This document shows, piece by piece, positions 25,201-32,750 of a stretch of 64,000 nucleotides of DNA. Positions within the stretch are counted from its first letter, which is position 1, and each line of letters starts with the position of its first letter. The stretch comes from Paralichthys olivaceus. Lineage: Eukaryota; Chordata; Actinopteri; Pleuronectiformes; Paralichthyidae. The stretch lies in contig NC_091110.1 in the NCBI RefSeq assembly GCF_024713975.1, forward strand, positions 1,860,001 through 1,924,000, in the 5' to 3' direction. The position numbers were made by a program, and so were the translations under genes. The notes below the pieces were generated by a model. That model was not told the origin of the DNA, did not search any database, and worked only from the letters and a program-made list of their open reading frames with translations.

Positions 25201-25618
25201 GGGTCAAATGCATCGGCCAATGGTGCCCCCACAGCTCTACATTCCTGTCAATGGATATCACCCAATGTCAGCTTACCCATACCTGCAGAACTTTTACCCC
25301 ATGCAAATACCCATGGCAATGCCCCACCAGCAGATGCACCATCCACCCCAAATCGTTCCCAAAGCTGGTTCCCACCATAGTGGCAGTGGATCCACATCTA
25401 CAGGCTATGTCACCACTGCCCCCTCCAACACTTCTGTGACAGAGCGAGCAGCCTTATTAAATGAGAACTCCAAGACCACTGACGAGGACTTGGCTGACAG
25501 GGCATCCCAGGAGGAGATAGACCAAAATGAGGACCTGTCAGTGCCTGAAACAGAATTGCTAGGTGATAATGACCCTCCACAGACTGAAGAAATGGTGGTC
25601 CGCTTGTCAGACACATAA
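4193..25618 (+). CDS. ror2: ROR2 receptor tyrosine kinase-like orphan receptor 2 (exons 2-9, 5' partial)
   Basis: Single-pass membrane receptor of the ROR family, known as a WNT5A co-receptor in non-canonical (planar polarity) signalling and skeletal patterning. Coding exons read from splice signals: 4193-4264, 12966-13253, 13699-13729, 19186-19307, 19422-19736, 20548-20802, 22809-23014 and 24161-25618. Phases join throughout and give about 914 residues; human ROR2 has 943. Domain order is an acidic N-terminal linker, one Ig domain (HCKV ... YYQC), a Frizzled-type cysteine-rich domain, a kringle, a transmembrane helix, a kinase, and a Ser/Thr- and Pro-rich tail. The signal-peptide exon is not seen and should lie beyond the left edge. 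Kinase motifs are the family's odd ones (HKDL and DLG instead of HRD and DFG). ROR1 is the alternative, but the tail and the 9q22-type synteny favour ROR2. Name by resemblance; very confident for the family. Confidence 0.95.
8750..8925 (+). repeat. 3' tail of a fish retroposon with ATGG microsatellite
   Basis: The text GTGTGAATGGTTGTTTGTCT, then a 'gacctgtccag' block, then GGGATTGGCTCCAGC and a GGATGGATG tail is the familiar 3' end shared by many teleost LINE/SINE retroposons. Only the tail is present. Confidence 0.65.
9000..9135 (+). repeat. Fragment of the window-start dispersed repeat
   Basis: Shares blocks such as GAACGCAA, CCAAGTGAGAG and CGGCAGAATGT with diverged equivalents at 1-180, in the same orientation. 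Starts with TTTCAGACATTCACTGAAGT, which looks like a terminal inverted repeat of the family. Confidence 0.45.
10150..10379. mobile_element. MITE, ~230 bp, terminal inverted repeats
   Basis: The left end (GTACACACCTGGTATCAACA at 10157-10176) matches the reverse complement of the right end at about 10350-10379 with few mismatches, giving terminal repeats of about 28 bp. The interior contains CAGACCACCTCCGAATGTGG and a near-terminal TGATCGGATCAC. No coding capacity. A diverged relative lies at about 23700-23920. Confidence 0.7.
11730..12210. mobile_element. Degenerate hAT-like non-autonomous element (AAGTAAAAGTA type)
   Basis: Contains repeated AAGTAAAAGTA and GGAGTAAAAA blocks near both ends, with stretches such as GTGGTGGAGTAGCAAG. 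I recall this pattern from a very common teleost non-autonomous hAT family. Ends are eroded and no target duplication was found. Confidence 0.5.
12966..13253 (+). CDS. ror2: ror2 exon 3: immunoglobulin domain
   Basis: A 288-bp exon, phase 1 to phase 1, with donor GTAAGC. It encodes the Ig C2-type domain with the paired cysteines in MHCKVTG and GYYQCVAY. The core [11 protein letters not shown] and the [15 protein letters not shown] segment are nearly identical to vertebrate ROR2. Confidence 0.95.
13699..13729 (+). CDS. ror2: ror2 exon 4: short Ig-CRD linker
   Basis: A 31-bp microexon-sized segment between CTCCACAG and GTAAGT that reads [10 protein letters not shown] plus two bases of a Thr codon. 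Phases fit both neighbours exactly. Human ROR2 also has a small exon at this place. Confidence 0.88.
15475..15805 (+). repeat. Dispersed repeat A, copy 1
   Basis: Shares ordered blocks with 43635-43790: CAGTGCCTGTT, CTGTTTGCTTGGCCTGTG, CTGCAATGAAGATTTTATAG and TGTTCA.ATGTGTG, in the same orientation. Family unknown. Confidence 0.55.
15864..16228 (+). mobile_element. TTAA-flanked MITE, copy 1 (365 bp)
   Basis: Flanked by TTAA on both sides (15860-15863 and 16229-16232). The ends AGGTCCAGTGTGTAAGATTT and the complementary AAATTCTACACACTGTACCT form the terminal inverted repeat. No ORF. Five other copies lie in this window. TTAA duplications suggest mobilisation by a piggyBac- or Kolobok-type transposase. 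Confidence 0.85.
17842..18176 (+). mobile_element. TTAA-flanked MITE, copy 2 (335 bp)
   Basis: Same family and orientation as 15864-16228. The left flank is mutated to TTAG; the right TTAA (18177-18180) is intact. Several internal deletions make it shorter. Confidence 0.82.
19186..19307 (+). CDS. ror2: ror2 exon 5: first part of Frizzled-like CRD
   Basis: A 122-bp exon after a TTTTCTTTTCAG acceptor. It starts the cysteine-rich domain with [18 protein letters not shown] and ends in ENRIT. Donor GTAAGA. Confidence 0.95.
19422..19736 (+). CDS. ror2: ror2 exon 6: second part of Frizzled-like CRD
   Basis: A 315-bp exon that opens with [16 protein letters not shown] and continues through [16 protein letters not shown] and SNPMILMQL to [13 protein letters not shown]. 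The donor GTAGGT at 19737 is chosen over GTAGAT at 19741 because only the former keeps the reading frame into the kringle exon. A (CA)n run begins about 25 bp into the following intron. Confidence 0.93.
19737..20547 (+). other. ror2 intron 6
   Basis: Apart from the CA run at its start, nothing is recognised in this 811-bp intron. Confidence 0.8.
19760..19783 (+). repeat. (CA)n microsatellite
   Basis: A CA dinucleotide run beginning about 25 bp downstream of the donor of ror2 exon 6. Confidence 0.9.
20548..20802 (+). CDS. ror2: ror2 exon 7: kringle domain
   Basis: A 255-bp exon encoding a kringle from [13 protein letters not shown] through HCQPW and FCRNPGG to APWCF and DIQPC. The six cysteines expected of the fold are visible. 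Phases 1 and 1; donor GTAAGT. Confidence 0.95.
20803..22808 (+). other. ror2 intron 7
   Basis: No repeat or RNA gene recognised in this 2.0-kb intron. Short ORFs on either strand have no coding character. Confidence 0.75.
22809..23014 (+). CDS. ror2: ror2 exon 8: transmembrane segment
   Basis: A 206-bp exon encoding a short stalk, the hydrophobic helix ([20 protein letters not shown] then LVCMC) and the basic stop-transfer RNKQK. It ends in frame with QKHQ before the donor GTAATG. Confidence 0.95.
23015..24160 (+). other. ror2 intron 8
   Basis: Contains a diverged relative (about 23700-23920) of the MITE at 10150-10379, sharing GAGTAGGCG, TTCAATGTG and CAGACCACCTC.GAATGTG. Otherwise nothing recognised. 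Confidence 0.7.
24161..25618 (+). CDS. ror2: ror2 exon 9: tyrosine kinase and C-terminal tail
   Basis: A single 1458-bp exon (485 residues plus TAA) carries the whole kinase and tail, as in other ROR genes. It reads in frame from [20 protein letters not shown]. Visible motifs are the loop GEDRFGKV, the lysine in [19 protein letters not shown] in place of DFG, the activation-loop tyrosines in YSADYYNL, the APE-like SPEAIM, and DIWSYGV. After the kinase come a Ser/Thr-rich stretch, a Pro/Met-rich stretch, a second Ser/Thr-rich part ([13 protein letters not shown]) and an acidic end with VPETELLGD. Translation can run open upstream to 24137, but that part is intron. Confidence 0.97.
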   Translation, partial: AKLREINMSAVRFMEELGEDRFGKVYKGQLYGTAPGEQIQVVAIKTLKDKVDVTLCEEFRHEAMLRFHIQHQSIVSLLGVVTKEQPMSMIFNYSSLGDLHEYLVMRSPNSDVGSSDDDKTVKSTLEQADFLHVITQIAAGMEYLSGQQLIHKDLSARNILVFDKLSIKILDLGLFRDVYSADYYNLMGTSLFPIRWMSPEAIMYGKFSTDSDIWSYGVLMWETFSYGLQPYCGYSNQDVIEMVRNHRLLPCPDDCPAWIYTLMLECWSEIPARRPRFKDIHTRLRSWESLSNYNSSAQTSGTSNTTQTSSLSTSPVSNISMSTANASRYTSPKKSSPFHQPQFMPMKGQMHRPMVPPQLYIPVNGYHPMSAYPYLQNFYPMQIPMAMPHQQMHHPPQIVPKAGSHHSGSGSTSTGYVTTAPSNTSVTERAALLNENSKTTDEDLADRASQEEIDQNEDLSVPETELLGDNDPPQTEEMVVRLSDT

Positions 25619-26680
25619 GTGTGTTGATGTTTGAAGGACAGTTGAGCTAAAATATTCTGTGAGCTGTGCTTGCTTGCCAGAAAATTCAAAGAGCAGCGTA
25701 AAGTGAAAGGAGAAATTCTGCAGAACTGTGACTGAATGTTTTTTTATGGGTTTCTTAGATAGGACAGTTACATTTGAATTCCAAGTGTGTGTCATGTTTG
25801 TACCTCTTACATGTCAGTGTCAAAGAATAAGCAAACTTTAAAGTGCAATGCCTATTCACGTGGATGCCACGAGGGCATTGTCCACCTCCGAACTCCTTTA
25901 AAGGCAACCCTGCCTACCAGTTGGTAAGAATTAGCAAAGAGTGAAATGATCACTCACACTCTTCCCACCCGCCCACAATGCCAGTGGTGTTTATTGGAAT
26001 GTACAACCAAGCCATAGGTATTGCTACCAGAACCCAGAAATGAACCTAGGTTTCTGTGTTAGAAGACAAGGGCTTTGCTTGTGTGCAACTTGTCCCTTTT
26101 GACGATTTGATATTGTTTTTAAAGGTGATTATTTTGTGGTTTGTGAAAGCCACAGACATAGAACGATAGAATGTATGATGACCAAAGATAGTAGTTTTGA
26201 GAGTAACTTTGTTATTAATGAAGTTCACTAAGATGTATTTTGTAACGTACCGCCATCGAACAAAAGAATAAGAACAAAGACTCTTGTTGAATCTCTTTTG
26301 AGGCTTTGACAAAGGTCTTATTCACGACATGTTTCCCATGAAGCGGATACTTTTTATATAAACTTTTATAACCAAGTTGTACAGATTTTTAATTTATGTA
26401 CTTTGGTTTTGAACATTTTAGTTGTTAATATTTTTTCTTTACTGGTGAAAATTGCTAAGCCTAGTGTTAAAACTATGTCCTTTCCACCACATCTGCTTTG
26501 TTTGCAGTTTTTTGCTTACCATGCATTGTGTAGATCCATCTGTGGAGTATCCAATAAAGTCATATGAAGAAAATTGTGTATATCACTTCAATCAGAGCAG
26601 AAAATAGTTTGCTATCATTTTTCTTTATAATGAAGAAATGCATGTATGGCTGATACCAATAAAGTAATCTAAGGGATTTT
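25619..26680 (+). promoter_or_regulatory. ror2: ror2 3' UTR with two polyadenylation signals
   Basis: Downstream of the TAA there are AATAAA hexamers at 26553-26558 and 26658-26663, both preceded by AT-rich sequence. Either could end the transcript, giving a 3' UTR of about 0.95 or 1.05 kb. Cleavage sites were not tested. Confidence 0.7.
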
Positions 26681-26699
26681 ATATTGTATTTCTCTGATC

Positions 26700-28290
26700 T
26701 TTAGATTCTTACATACAAAATATATACATATATGAAATTATATATTATCACCCTGTGTGCTGGCACAGCACAAAAGCAGGGTACTGTTTTACGCGTATGT
26801 GTGTGTGTGTGAGATCAGTCAAGGTGAGCAAAAATATGGTCTAAAAACACTTCCCTAGATATCTCCGCAAGAAATATAAACAACATGATCTAAGGTTGTT
26901 ATAGATCAAGAAAGGATTCAGATGACAGTGGATGGAACACATTTAGCCTCTTCTCTTACTGGGAGCACATTAATACTGCATATATGTCAGTGTTAACATA
27001 AATATGAGAAATACTTTCATCAGAATCAGGTTCCATACTTTAAAATATAATCAAAGAGAAACAACCAAACTGCTTTGATGTACAGTACAGGAGAATGTTA
27101 CAGTAAAACCCTCTGATTTGAACAAAAAGTCTGAGTTTAGTTGTTTAGTGTTTGTGTGAGTGACAGGCTGTGTCCCAGTGCACTCTGGAAAAACTCCAGA
27201 CCCCTTGAACTGGAATGTGGGCACTGTGCAGTTAGGCCCACACATGTGTCACAGCAGTAACCATTGGATCATTTACTAGTATAGTCAGTGTGGGTGTTGG
27301 GACAGACTCTGGTGTGCAGCAGCCATTTTAACTCTGAACTTGCAGGTACGATCCAAATTCTCACCAGTTATCCAATAGTGACCCCTAGAGGCGTTGAGCA
27401 GTGTTAGGAGATGAAATTCTGGTCTCTTTCTAATTTGCACCTTTTATATTTCAAAATGACCTCACTTCATCAAAATGTAATCAGTGCATGCACGTTTTAT
27501 AGCAGCCCACAATAGACTGTGTTTTGTGGATAAGATTAATATCATTCCACCACCAGTATCTGTAGCACATTATACAATTCCAATCAGCATTAACTAATTC
27601 TAACTAATATTTACTAATTCTACTAGTATTAGTAGTAGTTGTAGTATTGTCCATTTTACAAAACAAAATGTGATGTATAATAGATATGAATGAAGCCAAC
27701 CCTACTGGGTTTGACTGACCACATATAAACCAATCCAGTCTGACCATATCACACACACACACACACGTACATATATTATATATATAATATAATATTATTA
27801 TATATAATCTACCGAACTACTAAAATAATAATTATAATTGTATAATAATATTATATTATCCTAATAGTAACACTAATAGTAATAGTAACACTATACTTTA
27901 AGTATATCATAGTATAACACACAGTATACTATGATATCCATACAAGTATAACAATATGATGTAATCATAATATTAGCACTATACCATAATATCAATAATA
28001 ATGTTTTGCCTATATTATATACTTATAATATTAGCACTATACCATAATATCAGTAATATTTTTTATGATTATATTATATACTTGTAATATTAGCACTATA
28101 CCATAATATCAGTAATAATTTTTATGATTATATTATATACTTGTAATATTAGCACTATACCATGATATCAATAATAATAATATATTATTAGCAGCAGTGT
28201 CGTGGTAGTATCCCCTGGTGAACCGACGCCTCTGAACGCACCACCATTGCAGATGACGACATACATTTTCTATGAGCTCTGAGCTCTCTG
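26700..28290. other. ror2-nfil3 intergenic region
   Basis: Very AT-rich from 27540 onward, with short CA (about 27750) and TA stretches and a 59-bp tandem repeat at 27965-28180. The change to GC-rich sequence at about 28200 marks the nfil3 promoter. No gene found. Confidence 0.75.
27965..28180 (+). repeat. AT-rich minisatellite, ~59-bp unit, about 4 copies
   Basis: The word TATTAGCACTATACCATAAT recurs at 27971, 28029 and 28088; the fourth copy, at 28147, reads CATGAT at its end. Spacing is 58, 59 and 59 bp. The units also share TTATATTATATACTT. The array ends about 110 bp before the GC-rich nfil3 promoter. Confidence 0.88.
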
Positions 28291-28580
28291 CTGACGCATC
28301 AGCGACGTCTGAGACGTCATTGGCTGAAACCCCCCGAGCCGCTGCGCCGCGATTGGCTGCGGCGGCTGTCACTTAACCTGGCGCTACCAATATAGCGAGG
28401 CGGTGACCTACTAACATAGATCCATGAGTCAGGAGCCACCTTGAAGGGAAGCGGGTCCTGGAGGACAGCGGGCCACCACCTCCTGTTTGCGGACCGACTG
28501 ATGGGGCCAGCGGACCGGCTCCCGGAGCTTGACGCGAGGCGGAAAACCAGAGCGGACGGAACGAGCCGCGGGCAGAGAAG
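28290..28580 (+). promoter_or_regulatory. nfil3: nfil3 promoter and non-coding first exon
   Basis: GC- and CpG-rich block directly after an AT-rich region. It contains TGACGCATCAG (28292-28302), GACGTCAT (28313-28320) and two inverted CCAAT boxes (ATTGG at 28319-28323 and 28352-28356). A donor-like GAAG|GTACGG at 28581 fits the end of a non-coding exon 1, which would splice to the acceptor ending at 31155. The transcription start was not located. The orientation and link to nfil3 are inferred from the vertebrate two-exon nfil3 structure. Confidence 0.6.
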
Positions 28581-31155
28581 GTACGGTTTCTGAGTTGAGC
28601 TGCAGCTCGGCCCCATGTTCTCGTGTCCAGTGTTACATGAGTGTTTACTCGCTCTGAACACCGCCCACAGTCCAGTGCGGCGCAGCTAACGTTAGCCTGT
28701 GTGCTAACCTCTGTTTTCACTGTGCGGCAGAGCTCGTGGTGGTCCCCTGGTGTGTTGGTCAATGTGAGCTGTGCAGTGTTGGCAGTTCCCTGGATAACGT
28801 TCGGTAGAGGAGATTATTTGTATTTATTTCTTTATTTTATTCAGACGCGTAGGGCCTGTTAGGTTACACATTGCGCCACATTTGACGTGTTTGGCAATAA
28901 CTGTATTAAACCCCGATGGCTGCTGTCGGTGTGTGACTGTAATGGCGAGTTATTTATCACAATAGGGGCCTTGAAACTAGTTCGTGTGGTCTCTCCTCTT
29001 GATAACAACAGAACTAGAAAGCAAGCTTCACCGTCATGAGTAAACTATGATGTCATGTAAGTAAACAGTGTCTGAGCACGTAGCCTGAGATCTGTGGCCT
29101 GAATGTGTTTTTCTAAAGGAACCTTGTTAATGACCTGTCTTCTATAACCACAGATTATTCAAACTATCATGTATAAGTTTCTTGTTTCAATCCACAAACA
29201 CAGGCCCGTGTTGTGATTGCCACACAGCAGATATTTCATAATGTGTGCAGCCATAGAAAGTGCTGGCAGCCAGAGGGACTCAGTATTGTGTAATGTGGAC
29301 ACAATGAGAGAATGTGGTAAGACCGCCTCGGTCCGACCCGAGCCCTCTGAACTTCTGGTGAACCGGCCCGGTGCAGTCATACTACCACCCATCCACATCA
29401 CGTGTCCTCTACATTTAGTCCTGATGTCACATGTTTCCTCCTTAGGAAAGACAAAAGCGAGCGATAACAGCAGCCATGTTGTGTCCAATCCCCAGCATCT
29501 GTGCAAACTGCCCCTCTAAACACATGGATCCTTACAGTGAGATGATTTACAGTGGACTACTTCTCCTGTGGCCGCTTACGTCAAGCAGGCAAACATTTTG
29601 CTGAGTTGCAAGTTGCCAAGTAGATAACGAAAGAAGTGACGTGTGGCTTCTCTGGGATCAGGTTCATTCAAATAAATTCACACCCCATATACACAAGTCC
29701 ACCTGTCATTTCCTATTCACTCACCAAATAAATGTTGACCTACACCAGCAGCAAAATTAGGACACAGTCAGAGGAGAAATGTTACCACGCCCTTTAACCC
29801 TCTTCATCTCTATATGGGGACGTCTTTCTGCTGCACTCATAATTAACATTAGTTATGGGGGTGTGTGACTGTGGAAGGAAGGCCTCCGGTTACAGGCTGT
29901 TTCTGTGTGTTAGCCCCTGCCAGGCCACATGTTATGATCACATCTGTCTGCAGTCCTTTGTGGCTTTTCTGGGTGTATGGGAGCTTGGAATCCAAATACA
30001 GGCCTGTTAAGGCAACCCTCCTATTGAAAAATTATTTTAAACCCAGGATTAGAAATTAGATTTAGCATTTAACACAAGCCAAAAAAAAAAGTGTCTCTAC
30101 ATACAGAATTAGAATAGTTTTAACAAATAGTGCGTAGTTATTAGATTTGTTGACTCTGCATTTATTTTCCACCCTTGTTAACTGCCACACACCTTCCCAT
30201 GACAAGTCTTACTAATCGGTGATTAGTCTTCCCTATGATTGTAGTTACATGGACTGAACTAGACGGAGAGACACATCGTATTTATACTGTATGAATAGTG
30301 ATTTTTTTTTTTTTACTTGAAATTAAATCTTGAATATTTTGAGATATGGTTTTTAATTATTTGAGCTGAGGGAATCATCAAAAGTTTAAAAATGCTCCAC
30401 AATGATCCACTTTCTTAAATAACTGATGGAAAATATTTCTCGTCATTAATATATTCACAATATTCAAATTTGTTTAAAAGCACCCATATGTTGAAGTATG
30501 TTCCTGACCTTACATACAACTACAACACCATACAACCTGTGTGAGTGTGTGGTCTTTCATTTGCCTTTGTGAGAAAATGGAGGACATCCTTGGGTTTACT
30601 TTCCATTTCATAAGACAAATCTGTGACAGAACTTGCTGAGAAGTTGCAAGCTCAGATTTATACTCATGTAATTACATTCAACATAAAAGAAATGACATGA
30701 ATCATGAACAAAATTATCCTCATCTGCTTGTTTACTTCAAGTCATACACTGAAGTAAGAGTCAGTTTACACCAATGGACAAGGAGGAGAACTAAACAATC
30801 AGGCAACATCTCCATAAAGAAACTTCATTCTCAGTAGGAAATGATTGTGCTTAATGTTCTGCATTTTTGCTGCATTTCAGATTATTCTGTTGAAAGTTAG
30901 ATTTAAAGGACATTATTTAGTAAATTGACATGAATGCAAATAATACAGTTTGTAAAATGTGAAATACCATTGAATCGTTGCAAAACATTGTCATCTTATA
31001 ATACCAATACAACTGTCTGTATTTAGTTATATACTGAATCATCTGCAAGGTACACATCCTCCCTAGAGAAAATACAGAACTTTATTACTATTGATTAACA
31101 TGATTAACTTTGTTTCAATTCAACACTGACATTTAAACCTCATTGTGTTTTCCAG
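28581..31155 (+). other. nfil3: Probable nfil3 intron 1
   Basis: Runs from GTACGG at 28581 to TTTTCCAG ending at 31155. No repeat family or RNA gene was recognised, apart from short homopolymer runs near 30075 and 30305. ORFs here are short and look random. Confidence 0.6.
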
Positions 31156-31178
31156 ATATTCTCCAGTGGATTAATTGA

Positions 31179-31220
31179 ATGTGGCTGTCGATGCATACAT
31201 GCATTATGGTGAGCAGTTAA
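31179..31220 (+). promoter_or_regulatory. nfil3: Upstream ORF in nfil3 5' leader (13 codons)
   Basis: In the inferred mRNA leader an ATG at 31179 opens MWLSMHTCIMVSS and stops with TAA at 31218-31220, 39 bases before the main ATG. It holds three in-frame ATGs. The short gap and complete termination make it a candidate translational control element. Seen directly; function is inference. Confidence 0.6.
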
Positions 31221-31259
31221 AGACTTTCCAGCATATTGTTAGTAGCAGACGTTGGTAAT

Positions 31260-32597
31260 ATGCAATCAATCAAGCAAGAGGTGGACTCCAGTGAGTCCTA
31301 CAGTGGAGAGGATGCCCTGGTCCTGGCTGTGGCCCTACAGGGGGCTAACAGAGACCTGATGGGTCACAAAATATCTGCTAATCCATTTAAGTCTAAAACT
31401 ACATGCCGTAGGAAAAGGGAGTTTATCCCAGAGGAGAAGAAAGACAACATTTACTGGGAGAGGCGTCGCAAAAACAATGAGGCGGCCAAGCGCTCAAGAG
31501 AGAAGCGGCGCATTAACGACATGGTGCTGGAGAACAAGCTGATGGCCCTGGGAGAGGAAAATGCCTCCCTCAAAGCTGAGCTCCTGTCACTGAAGCTGAA
31601 GTTCGGCCTCTTGAGCTCAGCTGCATATGCCCAAGAAGCCCAGAAGTTATCCAGCTCTGCCGCTGTCAATCTCTACCAGGAGTTTGTTCCACCCACCGCT
31701 GATCAAGGTTCTTCCAGCAGGGATTTGGAGTCCCTTCATTTGCGTAGTAGCTGCATATCAGTCATCAAGCATTCACCTCACATGCCTGAGACATGCACTG
31801 CAACTCAGGGTAGCTTCAGTGTCTGCAATACCACAGAGGTCAAGCAAGAACCAGCAGAGAATGGCAGGTATGCACAGGAGAGGAGTAGTCCCTATGAGCT
31901 CTATAGAAACTACATAGCCAGTCCTTTATCCGGTGTTTACTCCCAACCTGCTTCATTACTGCAGATCACCAGGTCATCCAGTAACTCCCCTCGGACCTCA
32001 GATGATGGTGCTGTAAGCAAATTGTCAGATGGTGAAGATGAGCAGCAAGTCCCCAAAGGGTTCATGCCAGCTACAGCTGGCCCAACAAGTGTCATTGTCT
32101 CCACACACAAAGTGCCCGACACCAGTTCTTCAGCTTTGCCCCATAAACTGCGGATTAAAGCCAGAACCACTCAAATCAAAGTGGAGGCCATTGACCCTGA
32201 ATATGAGTTATCTGGAAATTCCTCATCTCCAGTCAGCATAACAGAGGGAGGACACTGCCGGACCACTCACGACTCTTCAGAGTACACACAGTCCCCCCTG
32301 TGCCCTTTGTCAGTACAGGTCACCAACATGCAGCGCTGGAGCCACCGGTCTGAGCAGTGGCACAGAAGCAGCACAGATGCACTGTGGGATGGCTGCAAGA
32401 GTAGCAGGCGAACCTCAAGCCCAATCTCAAACAAAGCTGCCGTGGATGTAAAAGAACCTTCCTATGCACACTCACATGCTGAGCACTTGTATATAAAACA
32501 GGACTTTGCCTCCCTTTCTGCTGAAGTGGCCTCCTTTGAAAAGACTGATGGCAACACAGCAAGATTCGGTGATAGAGTCAAACAGAAGCACCACTGA
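31260..32597 (+). CDS. nfil3: NFIL3 (E4BP4) bZIP transcriptional repressor
   Basis: Nuclear basic leucine-zipper factor that binds D-box type sites (TTACGTAA-like), opposes PAR-bZIP activators in circadian output and is needed in lymphoid cells in mammals. One uninterrupted coding exon of 445 residues; human NFIL3 has 462. The ATG at 31260 is preferred because MQSIKQE aligns with the human start region; the frame is open a little further upstream but with TTG, not ATG. The DNA-binding basic region lies around residues 67-84 (RRKNNEAAKRSREKRR), and the zipper has leucines at about 90, 97, 104, 111 and 118. SCISVIKHSP, RSSSNSPRTS, DGEDEQQVPKG, SALPHKLRIKA and SVQVTNMQ are further blocks shared with NFIL3. 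Teleosts carry several nfil3-like paralogs; synteny with auh and ror2 favours nfil3 itself. Confidence 0.96.
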   Translation: MQSIKQEVDSSESYSGEDALVLAVALQGANRDLMGHKISANPFKSKTTCRRKREFIPEEKKDNIYWERRRKNNEAAKRSREKRRINDMVLENKLMALGEENASLKAELLSLKLKFGLLSSAAYAQEAQKLSSSAAVNLYQEFVPPTADQGSSSRDLESLHLRSSCISVIKHSPHMPETCTATQGSFSVCNTTEVKQEPAENGRYAQERSSPYELYRNYIASPLSGVYSQPASLLQITRSSSNSPRTSDDGAVSKLSDGEDEQQVPKGFMPATAGPTSVIVSTHKVPDTSSSALPHKLRIKARTTQIKVEAIDPEYELSGNSSSPVSITEGGHCRTTHDSSEYTQSPLCPLSVQVTNMQRWSHRSEQWHRSSTDALWDGCKSSRRTSSPISNKAAVDVKEPSYAHSHAEHLYIKQDFASLSAEVASFEKTDGNTARFGDRVKQKHH

Positions 32598-32750
32598 TCA
32601 TCGTGTGTCATCAAAGGGATGTTCCTCTGAATAACCTTTGTTTTGCATTTCCACTTCATTTGCTGTTGCACTGTGTGGTTATTAGGGTTAAAAATGTTTT
32701 CATTACTGTAAGTTTTCAAATAAAATGTGTTGACATAATGGCAGAGCCTT
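32598..32750 (+). promoter_or_regulatory. nfil3: nfil3 3' UTR with polyadenylation signal
   Basis: AATAAA at 32719-32724, about 120 bp after the stop. A second AATAAA at 34525-34530 could serve a longer transcript, but nothing else supports that. Confidence 0.6.

Noticed and set aside
31236..31259. Eight-codon N-terminal extension of nfil3
   Set aside because: The upstream codon is TTG, not ATG; the ATG at 31260 aligns with the known NFIL3 start region.
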